DNA of 60,000 nucleotides from Branchiostoma floridae (Eukaryota; Chordata; Leptocardii; Amphioxiformes; Branchiostomatidae): NCBI RefSeq assembly GCF_000003815.2, contig NC_049990.1, positions 20,077,002-20,137,001 of the forward strand. The letters run 5' to 3'. The position numbers and the translations under genes are program-made. Below are positions 1 through 10,383 of this stretch, in pieces (position 1 is the stretch's first letter; every line of letters starts with the position of its first letter). The notes beneath the pieces were generated by a model. It was not told the DNA's origin, did not search any database, and worked only from the letters and a program-made list of their open reading frames with translations.

Positions 1-151
1 GTGCAGCTTTAAGTCAGTGAAGGAGGCTAAGTTGTTGAAACATAAATAACTTTTGCTACCTTAAGTATTCTATCCACCCAAACCTTCAGCAACATACAAG
101 AGAGTGTATATTTGTATCTTCCCCCCACCCCCAAGGTTTTAGAAATGATAC

Positions 152-1826
152 CTGTGTCCCTGATTCTCTCCTCAAGCTGAGCAACTCTCTCCTTCAGAAT
201 GTCTGTGATGTTCTTCTGTTCGGCCAATAGATGAGACAGGCGACTGATCTGAAAATTAGTCCCAAACTGTCAGGCTCAGTTGTATTGATGCATAGGGTAG
301 ACAACTTGAAGTTTTAGAAGTGGCTACACAAAGTTTGTTTGGTACTGTAGCGGAACGTAGGTTTTTTTAAATCTCAAGGGCATGCTGTGGTTGTGATTTT
401 TAGTGGTAGATAGGTCTTGAAGCAGAGAGTAAGTGGTGTAGGCTGAGCCCCCTAGCGGGTTTTTGGAACTGCTTTTAAAGATAATAGCCCAAGTGATTTA
501 CAGATCGTCATTATTATATGCTTACATTTTTACACGTGACAGAAAAAGATACTCCTGGATCCGACTCCAGACAGGAGTTACAGACACCATCACAGCAGTG
601 CTGTTACACACCGCTGAGCAGGGCACGTAGCGAGATACAGGACAATAGGTGGACGCTACTGGTCACGGAGTGGACTACCAGAGAATGGAGGAGACGCAGG
701 GGGAGGCCCTGCACCAGGTGGAGAGACAACCTGCAGAAACATCTAGGCCCCACCTGGCCACAGACTGCAAGATTTAGAAGAGTCTGGAACAGTTCAAGGG
801 AGGGGTTCCTTAGAGAGAGAGACAATGCCCTGCCATGAGGGGACATGTTTTTTACGGATTCCATACACTTAAGCTTAGTTACGTTACCTCAGATGTGTCC
901 GAGTCGTTCTGAAGTCGTGCGATCTGTACCTGTTGAGCGATCAGCATCGCCTGGATGTCCGCGAGCTGCTGTAATACCCAGAGATTCGACAAGGATTAGT
1001 TATGGGTAGGGTCTTCTTCAGTTGAAATTCTCCAAGCAGAGGTTACGGTCGGGGGACTCAGGTAGTGAACGCGATTTCTTTCGTCTGTGCATGGGTGGAG
1101 GTAGAAGAAAGAAATAGCGGGCACTACTAGTCCCTCCGGGGCCAATCGTACACGTAAACTCTGCTTGGAGAAGATTGATTTTGTTTGTAACACTACAGAC
1201 CTAAATTGCACGAGGTGCGTTGAAAAAGTTCGGAGAGGTACGCAGTTTGACCATTGCCAATATGACAATGTTTTCTGTATACGTCACTTGCTATAATCGG
1301 CGTAACCGGTAATTAAGAATTCAAACAAGCAAGGAGGCTAGAAAGCCCATGAATTCACAGGTCTTCAAGACAAAGTCATGTTCCCCTCCCTCAGTGATAT
1401 TCTTTGTTTATCCCAGGAAATCAAGTCACCAACATTCTACGGAAGCACGTCCTTAAAACTGTTTTGCAAAATCCAAAGTGATAGATCCATAGCGATGTCA
1501 TGCTCGACTAGAAATACTTCTAGTTCTTACTTTTGCGTAATTTCCTATACATGGAATATCGTAAAGTCTACTACAGACAATACAGAAATACATTTTACTG
1601 GTTTGGGTGTTGTGCAAACCTATAATTCAACTTGATCACAAGGCCAAGGATTTGCAAGACGACCTTACTAAGATGGCTGACATACCCCGTCAAAGTTACA
1701 AGACTGGCCTGCAACGTTCACCACCGGATTGCAGATACATTTCTCTTCCGGGCTCCGGCAATCAAATGTTGGTTGTCCCGTGCACTCCATGGCAAGAAGT
1801 ACCAGGCCCATATAAATTAGATACAT
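152..1826 (-). CDS. CTLD-A: secreted C-type lectin gene, 5' three exons (lectin exon lies left of the window)
   Basis: Three exons are visible on the minus strand. Exon 1 is 1686-1826: ATG at 1826, a signal-peptide-like start (MYLIYMGLVLLAMECTGQ) and a Cys-rich segment, 47 residues, ending in phase 0 at a GTATGT donor. Exon A is 888-968, 81 nt, encoding a 27-residue helical segment beginning QLADIQAMLIAQQ, phase 0 at both ends. Exon B is 152-248, 97 nt, a coiled-coil neck with heptad-like LKERVAQLEERI, phase 0 to 1. In the sister genes the next exon is the lectin domain, which here would lie beyond the left edge. Splice sites were chosen from AG/GT consensus and because phases agree across four paralogues. 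Known for such lectins: a coiled-coil neck oligomerises carbohydrate domains. Function here is inferred from the sisters. Confidence 0.75.
560..840 (+). mobile_element. LINE reverse-transcriptase C-terminal remnant
   Basis: An open frame at 518-838 encodes the typical tail of a non-LTR retrotransposon polymerase: a DNRWT...TEW segment, then RRRGRPCTRWRDN, then a Trp/Arg-rich end. Nothing else of the element is recognisable. It lies in intron 2 of CTLD-A, on the strand opposite to the gene. It is a dead fragment; its clade cannot be assigned. Confidence 0.55.
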
Positions 1827-2230
1827 TGTTGAAATTCTACACTGCACACCCGTACAACAGCCTTAGAATCCAGAAACTTGAAGGAAGAAGTTAGTTGGCA
1901 CAGTTTTAGTTCCGTGTTGATCTGAATGTTTGTGCCTTGCCTGTAGCGTAGGTCAAGTTTCTGCTTCAGCCAATGGGCAACCGTGTTCACTAAATTTGCA
2001 TACATTTTCAAGTTGCGTCAGCGTCAGGTAACCAGTCAAACGTGATTGTTTGGGGTTTGTGAATCCCCTCGCTTCCCAATTGTCAACATCGAGGTTGTTT
2101 TGTGTTTTTACCAACTAGTAGCTAGACATAACTTGTGCTCTCTTGTTTAATAGACGTACCCAAATGCGAACTTTCAAAAATCAGTAATTTTTGACAATTT
2201 ACAATTGCAGATCCAGGGGGTTGTCTAAAA
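1827..2230 (-). promoter_or_regulatory. Conserved upstream block of CTLD-A with octamer and CCAAT box
   Basis: This block is shared with the regions upstream of CTLD-B, -C and -D. It has an exact octamer ATTTGCAT at 1994-2001 (ATGCAAAT on the gene strand) and CCAAT at 1970-1974, about 20 nt apart, with similar spacing in all four copies. A T-rich motif near 2185-2215 closes the shared block. Octamer sites are bound by POU proteins and CCAAT by NF-Y; use here is inferred from conservation only. Confidence 0.5.
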
Positions 2231-2570
2231 GCTCCACACAAGGTACTCCTCAGTCCCAAAACAGCCAATAGATGTAATTAGTGCTGATAACTATCTGTGA
2301 GTCATGTTTGGACACGACATAACACCGTCAGCTGAGACCAAATTTCTTTCAGATAATACACTCGTGAAGAAGTCCCAAAATCCCTTAGGACAGAATGGAC
2401 AGATGTGATTTCTGTAAAACTGTCTTTTTGCTCTCAAGGTGGGACAAGCTTGATAAAATCACTTGTCCCATTGGGCAAGTACATAAAAACCTCCTCGAAA
2501 TTGAGATGACATTTCTTTATTATATTTCAGCCATACCAAAGGTATGGTGAAATATGTTGTATTCGTAATG

Positions 2571-2572
2571 TT

Positions 2573-2615
<43 letters not shown>
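2571..2615. repeat. (TTTC)n microsatellite
   Basis: About eleven uninterrupted TTTC units on the plus strand, in the spacer between CTLD-A and CTLD-B. Confidence 0.95.
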
Positions 2616-2629
2616 CCTGTCAAATCTTC

Positions 2630-3200
2630 AGAACACGGTATCTCCCTTGTTCCTCAACCGAATGACTTGAAATTTGGCACAAGGGTAGAGTGGGCCAATA
2701 CCGTCGGATGTTTTTTTTTTTCATTTTTTCCATATCTGTCTCTTAAATGATTTATTAAGTTTTTTTTTGGTCATCTTAAGACCAAAACTGTATATTTGGG
2801 CCCCCTGTACCCTGGTATTATAACCGAATGAGCTGAAATTTGGTACAGATGTGCCTTGATAAGTCCCCCATATGGATTCAATATCAGTTTTGGTGTACAG
2901 TATAACGAAATACTTATTTATGCGATTTTTTGGTCATTTTTTACCAAAAAAGGACACTTTTGGCTCCTGTACCTTGGTTTTAGAACCGGATGACCTGAAA
3001 TTTAGTATAGGAGTGCCCTAGACATATGCGCACAGGGATTCAATAACACTTGAGGCATACGGTACAATAAAATGTTCAATTGTGCGATTATTTGGCCATT
3101 TTATGACCAAAAAGTACACTTTTGTGCTCTGGTTTTAAAACCAAATGACCTAAATTTTGGTAAAAGGGTGCACTAGATATTTATTCAAATGACACATGTA
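2630..3200. repeat. Diverged tandem repeat, about 160-bp unit, four copies
   Basis: The phrase ACCGAATGACNTGAAATTTG and its variants recur at about 2657, 2823, 2985 and 3140, spacing 166, 162 and 155 bp. Each is followed by a T-rich stretch and a GGTCATTTT-like phrase. No coding potential is seen. Confidence 0.75.
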
Positions 3201-3270
3201 TAATTTTTGTCATAGACTACGTCAAAATGATATATTTGGGGATTTTTTTGTCATTTTCCAATAGCCAGAG

Positions 3271-3298
3271 GGGTCAATGACCTTAAGGTCGTTGACCC
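3271..3298. repeat. 28-bp loopless palindrome
   Basis: GGGTCAATGACCTT is followed directly by AAGGTCGTTGACCC, two 14-bp arms with one mismatch, between the two tandem-repeat arrays. Confidence 0.8.
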
Positions 3299-3424
3299 CC
3301 AGCTGCAGATTGCACCTACTGGCATATATGTCTATTTAATCTAATTAGATAGGTAACCAATCACTTAGCCTGAATCTATATCCTAAAGAGGGGGGGGGGC
3401 AGCCAATCAGCGAGCCCGGTGTTA

Positions 3425-4085
3425 TCTGGAAGAGTCCATTCTTACACGGAGGGGTTCATTTTTTTTAAATTCATCATTGGACTGGTGAAGTCTTTCAGTG
3501 GATGCATTTTTGGACAGGTCTATTTTGCAATTTTACAGAATGTGTGCTGGAAGAGTCTATTCTCGCACGGAGGGGGGATTTTTCAAAATTCATATTTTGG
3601 ACTTTGGTGACTTCTAGTTTGTCAAAGTCTTTCAGTAGGGTTATTTTTGGACTGGTCTAATTTGCAATTTTACATGGGTGTTCTGGAAGAGTCCATTCTT
3701 GCATAGAGGGGGCTTTTTTTTTAAATCCATTTTTTGGACTTCAGTGATTATGTCAAAGTCCTATTTTAGCGGATGTATTTTTGGACTGCTCTACTTTACA
3801 TGGAAGAGTCCATTTTTTGCACACAGAAGGGGGATTTTTCAAATTCAGTTTTGAACGGGTGATGATTCAAAATTCAATTTTAGTGGAAGTGTTTTTAGAC
3901 TGGTCTATTATATGTCCTTTTTATGCACTGGGACCTTTTTTGCTAAATTCAATTTTGGATTTGGTTTCTTATTCAAAAGGCCAAGGTTTCAGTGGGAGTA
4001 TTTCTGGACTGGTCTATTGTGCAAATTCACATAGGGTGCACTGGAGTCCATTCTTGAACGGGGGAATTTTGTAAGACTCATTTTT
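3425..4085. repeat. Second diverged tandem array keyed on GGAAGAGTCCATT
   Basis: Units begin at about 3428, 3549, 3685 and 3802, with a worn one near 4043 (spacing 121, 136, 117 and 241 bp). Each has GGAAGAGTCCATT, a G-rich run, a T run and TTTTTGGACTGGTCTATT. Unit length varies, as expected for an old minisatellite. Confidence 0.7.
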
Positions 4086-5150
4086 GGGTAAAACCGTCAT
4101 TAGTATAAGTGATTTTTCAAATGGGTGATTTTGAAATAGCCTATTGTTGCATGGGGAGGGAGATGGCTGAAATATGCTGTATTTGCTCTCAAGCAAATGT
4201 CGGCCTTTCTAGTGTATATTTACTTCTATGTATGTTCACAATTGAGTTTTTGCCACGACCGTGAAAAGTATATTCATATCAAAATCTCCTTCATGGAAAA
4301 ATCTTACTTGTCCGATCAAGCAAATGGGGTATACCAGTAGGACATACGCTTGTCTAATCGGCACTTTTACTTGCTAGGGGAAATTCGACTAGTAGACTTG
4401 TCCAACCCTGGCTATTCTTTCTTCACAATTGCTTGAACTGGGACTAAGGTTTGAGATTATGAGGTTTGCATTTTGTGTCCTATCTCAGAGACAATTTTTC
4501 CAGCAGTACGAATAGCTGTTCTTTAATCTTCTGCATGTTATTTGTACCACATTTGTATGGGTTATGAGGTTAAGAAGAGAGAGAAATTAAATGTTCATGA
4601 GGCTATTTCTAAATACAGCTTATTTACACAGTCACACTCTTCTGCCGTTGGTCTCGAATTATTGTTACTATAGTTAATTGTTAAATGGATATAGGAAAAT
4701 TTTTAATGCAGGGCTTGTGTGATGTACAATCGAAAAAAAACCTGACTCAACCTTAGCTTGCAATTTCTGCTTTATAAAGTGATAGTACAACATGTACTAC
4801 GTCTGTACCTACATGTAAATGTAGTAAAGACGAGTAAATGATACCTTTATGCATATTATATATATATCTTTGTGAAATACATGTACACACCTCTGATTAG
4901 AGATAGAGAGAGTTACCATTTTGGTGAAGCATATCTTTACATGTGAAAAACACATCATACTGTTAACAGTGCTTTACTTTATAAAGAAGCTCATAATATA
5001 ATCATACATGGGTACATAAGAGCATAAATGCATTTACATAACGACATAGATCTTCCCCTTAAGTCACTTGGCCCCCTTCTAACAATGATCTGTCTAGGCA
5101 AGTGACTCAGATGTAGTAAGTCACCTGGAGCCCTTCTAACAAGGATCTGT
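4086..5150. other. 3' flank of CTLD-B, paralogous to the 3' flank of CTLD-C
   Basis: From about 4430 the sequence matches 8140-8580 plus 9854-9935 downstream of CTLD-C, which shows that the duplicated unit includes the 3' flank. The site corresponding to the 8586-9851 insertion is empty here, near 4916. No gene is seen; short open frames are not conserved between the two copies. Confidence 0.7.
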
Positions 5151-6984
5151 CTAAGCAATGAGCTCACAGATGTAGTAGTTAGAGCTTGGGCATGAATGAT
5201 CATTCCAGCGGTAGTTCTTAGATGGGTAGATGTCGGCACAGTTTTCCCTTGTGCCACCATTTGGTTCGTATGGACCCCAGATCGCATCACCAACCAGCAA
5301 AGTACCATCATCCCAAACCCACGAACCCTCTGTCGCTTCATCAGTCAGTCCAATCCAGGTGTCTGCTCTGGTTGTAGCTCTCACGTGATTGGCCAGGAAG
5401 TTGTGGGTCTCCTGATCCTTCACTGTTGCTAGGCGACCACCCTCTCCGTGACATGTGTCCCGTGCCTTTCTGTATGGTTTTTTGTCCAGTGGAGAAACGG
5501 TAACAGGTCCTCTGGAACCGCTGGTAGCCAACCGGGCAATCTGTGGGGAAATATGGGGGATTAAAATTAAATAAAAGACAGTTTGCAACACTTCACCTTA
5601 CAATTTGAAACCATACACGTCTTTCATAATATCCTGAACCTGATTACGAGTACTGGACATATCCCCTTAATTCTATCCATGTCATAGCACAAACAATCCA
5701 GCTTAATTGTTTATACTATCATTATAGCCTTTATAGCAGTCAGTGTCGACTTATATTTTTCTTTGCCGATTTACGATTTTCAACAAGGGCTATCGCTCTC
5801 TAATGCTGGGAGATGGAGTTTTCGCTCTGGGTAGGAGTCATTAGAAAACCTTAGCAAGGAGCCTATGTTAAAAATCGCAAAACAACCCCCCCCCCCGAAA
5901 AAATGATATTAAAAATGATACCTGTGTCCTTGATCCTCTCTTCAAGCTGTACAACTCGCTTCACCAATCCATCTGTGATGATCTTCAGTTCAGCCAAAAA
6001 GTGAGACAGACGATGGATCTGCAAAATAGTTCCAAACTGTCAGGTTCGACTGTAATGATACATAAGGTAGGCAACAAAGAACATGGCGCATTTCAGAATC
6101 TAACAGAAGATCTAACAAATCTTCCCAGGAAGTAACAACCCATGGTGCAATCAACGCTATTAAACTTTAACAATCAATAACTTGAGGATACCATTCTTGT
6201 TGCACATTGTTTAAATTTCATTTCCTACAATGTTGAAAGACTATACTGTGCCCACGCATTTAAACCTTCGTCAAGAAGGTTATGTTTGCGGTAGAGCGCG
6301 CGCTCGTGTGTTTGTGTTAATGCTCGAGCGGAACTTACGGTTTTATTTCTCGAGGCCATTACCATGTATATCCAAATTTCGTTACAATGTGATGATCACT
6401 TTTCCTGCAGTATACGTTTAAAGTCATGTAATTCCCCTGTCACATTTAGCGAAAATCGATCGGTCGACGATTCTGCGGCAATCGTCCGAACCTCGCTTAT
6501 GATAATAACTCTGTTGCACAACAATTATACAAGGTACAAAGTGTGGCTTATATGCGACAGGGACACGTGCAAGAGGCTACTTTTCTAACTATGACGATCT
6601 TTTGGAGGACGTTACAGAGCGCGCGGGAGTTCCAGTAACCTGGCACTCTTCCTTACAGTTGACCGTTGCCCTTAGCAACCGAACATCGTGTTTGGCGTTT
6701 CCTACACGTGAATGTCGTACAGCAATCATGATCAACTACGAATGATACAAAATATAAATTTTACTGGTTCTCACGGTGTTGTGAAAACCTATATACATGT
6801 AACGGTTGAACTTGATCACAGAGAATTTCCAAGACGACCTAACTCTATTAAATCAAGATGGCTGACATACCCCCTCGAAGGTGCAAGCCTGGCTTCCAAC
6901 GTTCACCCCTGGATCGCAGAAATTGAGTGGTTGTCCCGTGCACTCCATGGCAATAAGAACCAAACCAATATAAATCAGATACAT
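5151..6984 (-). pseudogene. CTLD-B: C-type lectin gene with a one-base frameshift in the lectin exon
   Basis: Minus-strand exons: exon 1 6871-6984 (38 residues, signal-peptide-like, lacking about nine residues of the Cys segment found in its sisters), exon B 5922-6018 (97 nt coiled-coil neck) and lectin exon 5151-5540. The lectin exon has WIGL, EPN and WND motifs. It is 390 nt where the phase requires 389. A run of six T (5478-5483) replaces the five needed, so translation leaves the lectin frame and stops at 5341-5343. Removing one base of the run would give 600 nt of coding sequence, about 199 residues. Exon A is absent. This is either a real pseudogene or a homopolymer error in the assembly; everything else looks functional. 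Confidence 0.75.
6430..6500. mobile_element. Fragment of a CACATTA..AAAATCGATCGG foldback MITE
   Basis: The segment resembles one arm of the complete foldback element at 39536-39713, with TCACATTTAGCGAAAATCGA and a following GACGA. The second arm is missing. Confidence 0.5.
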
Positions 6985-7420
6985 TGTTGAAATTCTACAA
7001 TGTACACCCGCACAACAACCTTAACATTAAGACTCTTCAAGGAAGTAAGTGGGTACAGTTTTAGTTCTGTGTAGATCTAAAGGTTCGTGTAACAAAGGAG
7101 GTTATATTTGGTGTAACCCTATCCTACTAATTGCATTTTGTTCAAGTTTCTGCTTTAGCCAATGGGCAGACGTGACTCTAACATTTGCATAGTACCTAAT
7201 TTCAAGTTGTGTCAGCGCCAGGTGACCAGTCAAGCGTTATTGTTTGGGTAATAATGCGATTTGGATCCCCTCGCTTCCCAATTGTCAAGGTTGGTTTGTG
7301 GTTTCCCTAGCTGGACAACTATTGTCTTTCATCTACATGGGTGATAGTCCTACCAATATGCGGACTTTTGAAGTCAGTAGTTTTTGACAATTGCAGATCC
7401 ATGGATTTGTCTAAAATCTT
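6985..7420 (-). promoter_or_regulatory. Conserved upstream block of CTLD-B
   Basis: Octamer ATTTGCAT at 7183-7190 and CCAAT at 7159-7163 are kept as in the sister genes, followed upstream by the shared GGATCCCCTCGCTTCCCAAT stretch near 7260-7290. The promoter looks as intact as that of CTLD-C although the coding exon is frameshifted. Confidence 0.5.
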
Positions 7421-7630
7421 CACACAAGGTACTCCTCAGTCCCAAAGCAGCCAATAACATACATTCACATAACTCCACCAGGTGTCATTATACCGCCACC
7501 TCAAAAAACGTTGTTTTAGTGGCCTTCTCAAGATTGTCTTCAACACCTAAATATCTTAATTGTATTACATTTAGGATATTTAACATTCGGTGTTCAAGAC
7601 AATCTTGGGAAGACCTCTACACTAGCGTTT

Positions 7631-7800
7631 TTAACCCTCAAACAGCCGAGTGGGGTCCAGGCGTAAACTTTGAAGTGCCATTTGAACATTTTTGATCTGA
7701 AGAAAAATTTCCGTGACCAAACGGACCCCAGCAAATAAGTGCCGTTTTTAAAACAATCTTTTGATACTAACTCCTGAACTACTTATCGTATGACCACCAA
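7631..7800. mobile_element. Truncated piggyBac-like MITE
   Basis: TTAA followed by CCCTCAAACAGCCGAGTGGG at 7631 matches the terminus of the complete element at 45499-45953, and internal phrases (GGACCCCAGC, CTCCTGAACTACTTATC) are shared. No right terminus is found. Confidence 0.55.
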
Positions 7801-7849
7801 ACTTTCATAGATAGATAAACATGTAAACATAAATCTTTAAAAAAAAATT

Positions 7850-8105
7850 CCGTGTCATTACCATATAATATGACGACGTTATGACGTCATTAAGCTTAAA
7901 AGGGCGGCCATCTTGGATTTTGACCAATGACGTCATGAAATTAGCATAAATTTTAAATTTTAAATCATGAAAATTACATTTAAATTCATAGAATTTAATT
8001 GTTGTAAGAAAACAAGTGTAGTTTACCGAAAAAACCTTGTTTAAATCGAAATTGGCAAATTTTGGCAAAAATATGCCTGTCATAATTCCGTTGCCATGGC
8101 AACCC
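7850..8105. repeat. Repeat related to the TGACGTCA-rich element at 25.05-25.77 kb
   Basis: Shares CGGCCATCTTGGATTTTG, a nearby TGACGTCAT, AT-rich text and a terminal CCGTTGCCATGGCAAC with the elements at 25050-25775 and 58520-59295. It is more diverged and shorter. Confidence 0.5.
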
Positions 8106-8585
8106 AAAAAAATGATAAACTTACTTTATTGACGGGGACTAAGGTTTGAGTTTATGAGGTTTGCATTTTGTGTCCAATCCTAGAGACCATTTTTTCAAGC
8201 AAGAGAAAGAGCCGTACTTTAACTTTACGAATGCTAAGATAGCCATAAGGTAACACATATTGTATTAGTTATGGGGTTTTCAATACAGAGAAGGTTAAAT
8301 GGTCATGAAACTGTTTCTAGATACAGCATATTTTTCACACTCTTCTGCAGTTGGTCTCGAATTAATGTTACTAGTTGTGGTTAAAGGAAAAGTTTCAATG
8401 CAGGGCTTGTGTTATGCACAATATATGAAGAAATTGACTCAACCTTAGCTTGCAATTTCTGCTTTATAAAGTGAAAATACAACAGTTACTACTTCTGTAC
8501 CTACGAGTGAATGAAACCTACGTGTAAATCTTTGTAAAATACATGTACACACCTCTGATTCGAGAGAGAGAGAGAGTTACTACAG

Positions 8586-9851
8586 TGGATTCCAATTATT
8601 CGTATTACGCCTATTTGGATAATTCGGGTAATTGTATAGAATTACGAAATCCCAAACCATTTGCCATTCATTCTATTGTTTAAGACATCGCAGAATTGGA
8701 TAACCGGCCATCTCAGACTTCGGGTTTTTGGATAGGATTACGTCAACTTATATCGAATAAAAATGGGAAAATATACGCTAGAACTTACAAAATGAGGCCA
8801 AAATTAACGAAGAACTGTATGTATGAAGGCATCAAATCAGGAAAAGAACCGAAAGAAAGGTAGATTCCACCCAAAATCTTGCCGATACCGCTGTGGAAGC
8901 GCGCGAACATTTGGTCAGGCGCCATTTTGGTAGGTTGCCGCAAGGCATGACGGGTGGATGTCAACACGCTTTTGAGTTCATATTTCGCCTTCAGACAATG
9001 TCTAAACTTGGTTTACCCTACAAAAAAATGTGTTTTACATAGCCACTGTCTCATTATTGAGCTGATTTCGGCTGCGCTACGTAGATTTTTGCAGCGCACG
9101 TAACGCAACAGGGTCAATGAACTGTGATGTCGCAATCAGCCGCATTGAATGGTGGGATATCTCAACCCACGCTGCGACGCCATTTTAAATGTTTTGAAAG
9201 TGATTTTTTCGTCTTCCACCGCAAAGACGGCGTCGAGTTTGAAATTTCAGCGTAATTTGTGGACACAAGATGTAAATAAGAAGGTGAAGAGTTTATCTCT
9301 CCAATACGTACGGTCATTTTGCTAAAAATTACGAAATCAACATACTTTTTTCCGACCGATACAAGCGGAGCTGTGTTTGTCTTTTGTGTGGTTCATTTAG
9401 TTATGCCCTCGGCAGTGCGAGTCAAGCGTATTTTTCTACATGTTCATTTAGCCACCGACTTAAAAAATCTTATTAGATTGTATAATATCGGAACATATAA
9501 TTATGTAAAGCTTGTAACTGGAATCTGTTCGATATTTTGCTGGATATTTTATGATGTTATAGATTCAAACAGTTGACGTTCCATTCATTCAAAACAGTAC
9601 TGTAGGTTAACTACTGCTTAGACTACTGTTCTAGATGAACAAATGTCTGATTAAAAAGTTTTGTGGGCCTTTTGTAAATGAGGTTCCGTATCGTGTGTGT
9701 GGTGTTTGTGTCTTGCGTAGTAGTAATCCTATATTCGCCCCCCTCCCGGCTCCCTTCGGGCCTAAGTGGCCCAACTTCGGACTGTTGGATACTTCGGACT
9801 ATTGGATAAAATGCGCTGACAAATGAGCTATCCAAATAAGCGAATTCCACT
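8586..9851. mobile_element. MITE with CAGTGG termini, TA target duplication (pogo/Tigger-like)
   Basis: The left end CAGTGGATTCCAATTATTCG and the right end (reverse complement CAGTGGAATTCGCTTATTTG) form an imperfect inverted repeat. TA flanks both ends (8584-8585 and 9852-9853). The element splits a paralogous flank that is uninterrupted near 4916, which confirms the boundaries. It is 1266 bp with no transposase frame. CAGTGG ends with a TA duplication are usual for pogo/Tigger relatives. Confidence 0.8.
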
Positions 9852-9936
9852 GTATTTTGGTGAAGAACATATATACATGTTAAAAGCACATCACACCGTT
9901 ACCAGTGCTTTACTTTAAAAAGAAGCTGATATATGT

Positions 9937-10275
9937 GGAAAAACTTAACTTTACCTAACCAACAGCAAGTTTGATTGGGACTTACCCCAAATTTTCAGCC
10001 GACTCCGTCAGCCTTGTTCACGGAATAATGGACTTGTCTGCTGTAGCTTCCGGACGTGACGTCAGGGACACACGACTGGCATTTACGACCCTCTGCTGCA
10101 GTCATGTGTCCCTGACGTCACGTCCAGAAGCTACAGCAGACGGGTCCATTCCGTGAACAAGGCTGACGGTGTCGGCTGAATATTTGGGGTAAGTCCCAAT
10201 CAAACTTGGTGTTGGTTACGTAAAGTTTAGTATTTTCCACAATGTCATTAACCAACACAGATGAACTTTCATGCT
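9937..10275. mobile_element. Foldback insertion built from Penelope-like 3' ends, 14-bp target duplication
   Basis: The two halves are reverse complements over about 130-150 bp, meeting near 10080-10095. The exact 14-mer AAGCTGATATATGT flanks the insert at 9923-9936 and 10276-10289. The right arm matches, in reverse complement, the Penelope-like fragment at 47485-47640, sharing the terminal AACACAGATGAACTTTCATG. A target duplication this long and a 3' end shared with a GIY-YIG-bearing relative point to retrotransposition rather than a cut-and-paste MITE. Confidence 0.7.
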
Positions 10276-10383
10276 AAGCTGATATATGTTTATTGTGTTT
10301 ACTGGAATACATACGTACATTATTAAGAGGCTCAGTTACATCAAGACATTGGTCATCCTGGAGCCCTTCTTACAAGGATCTGT

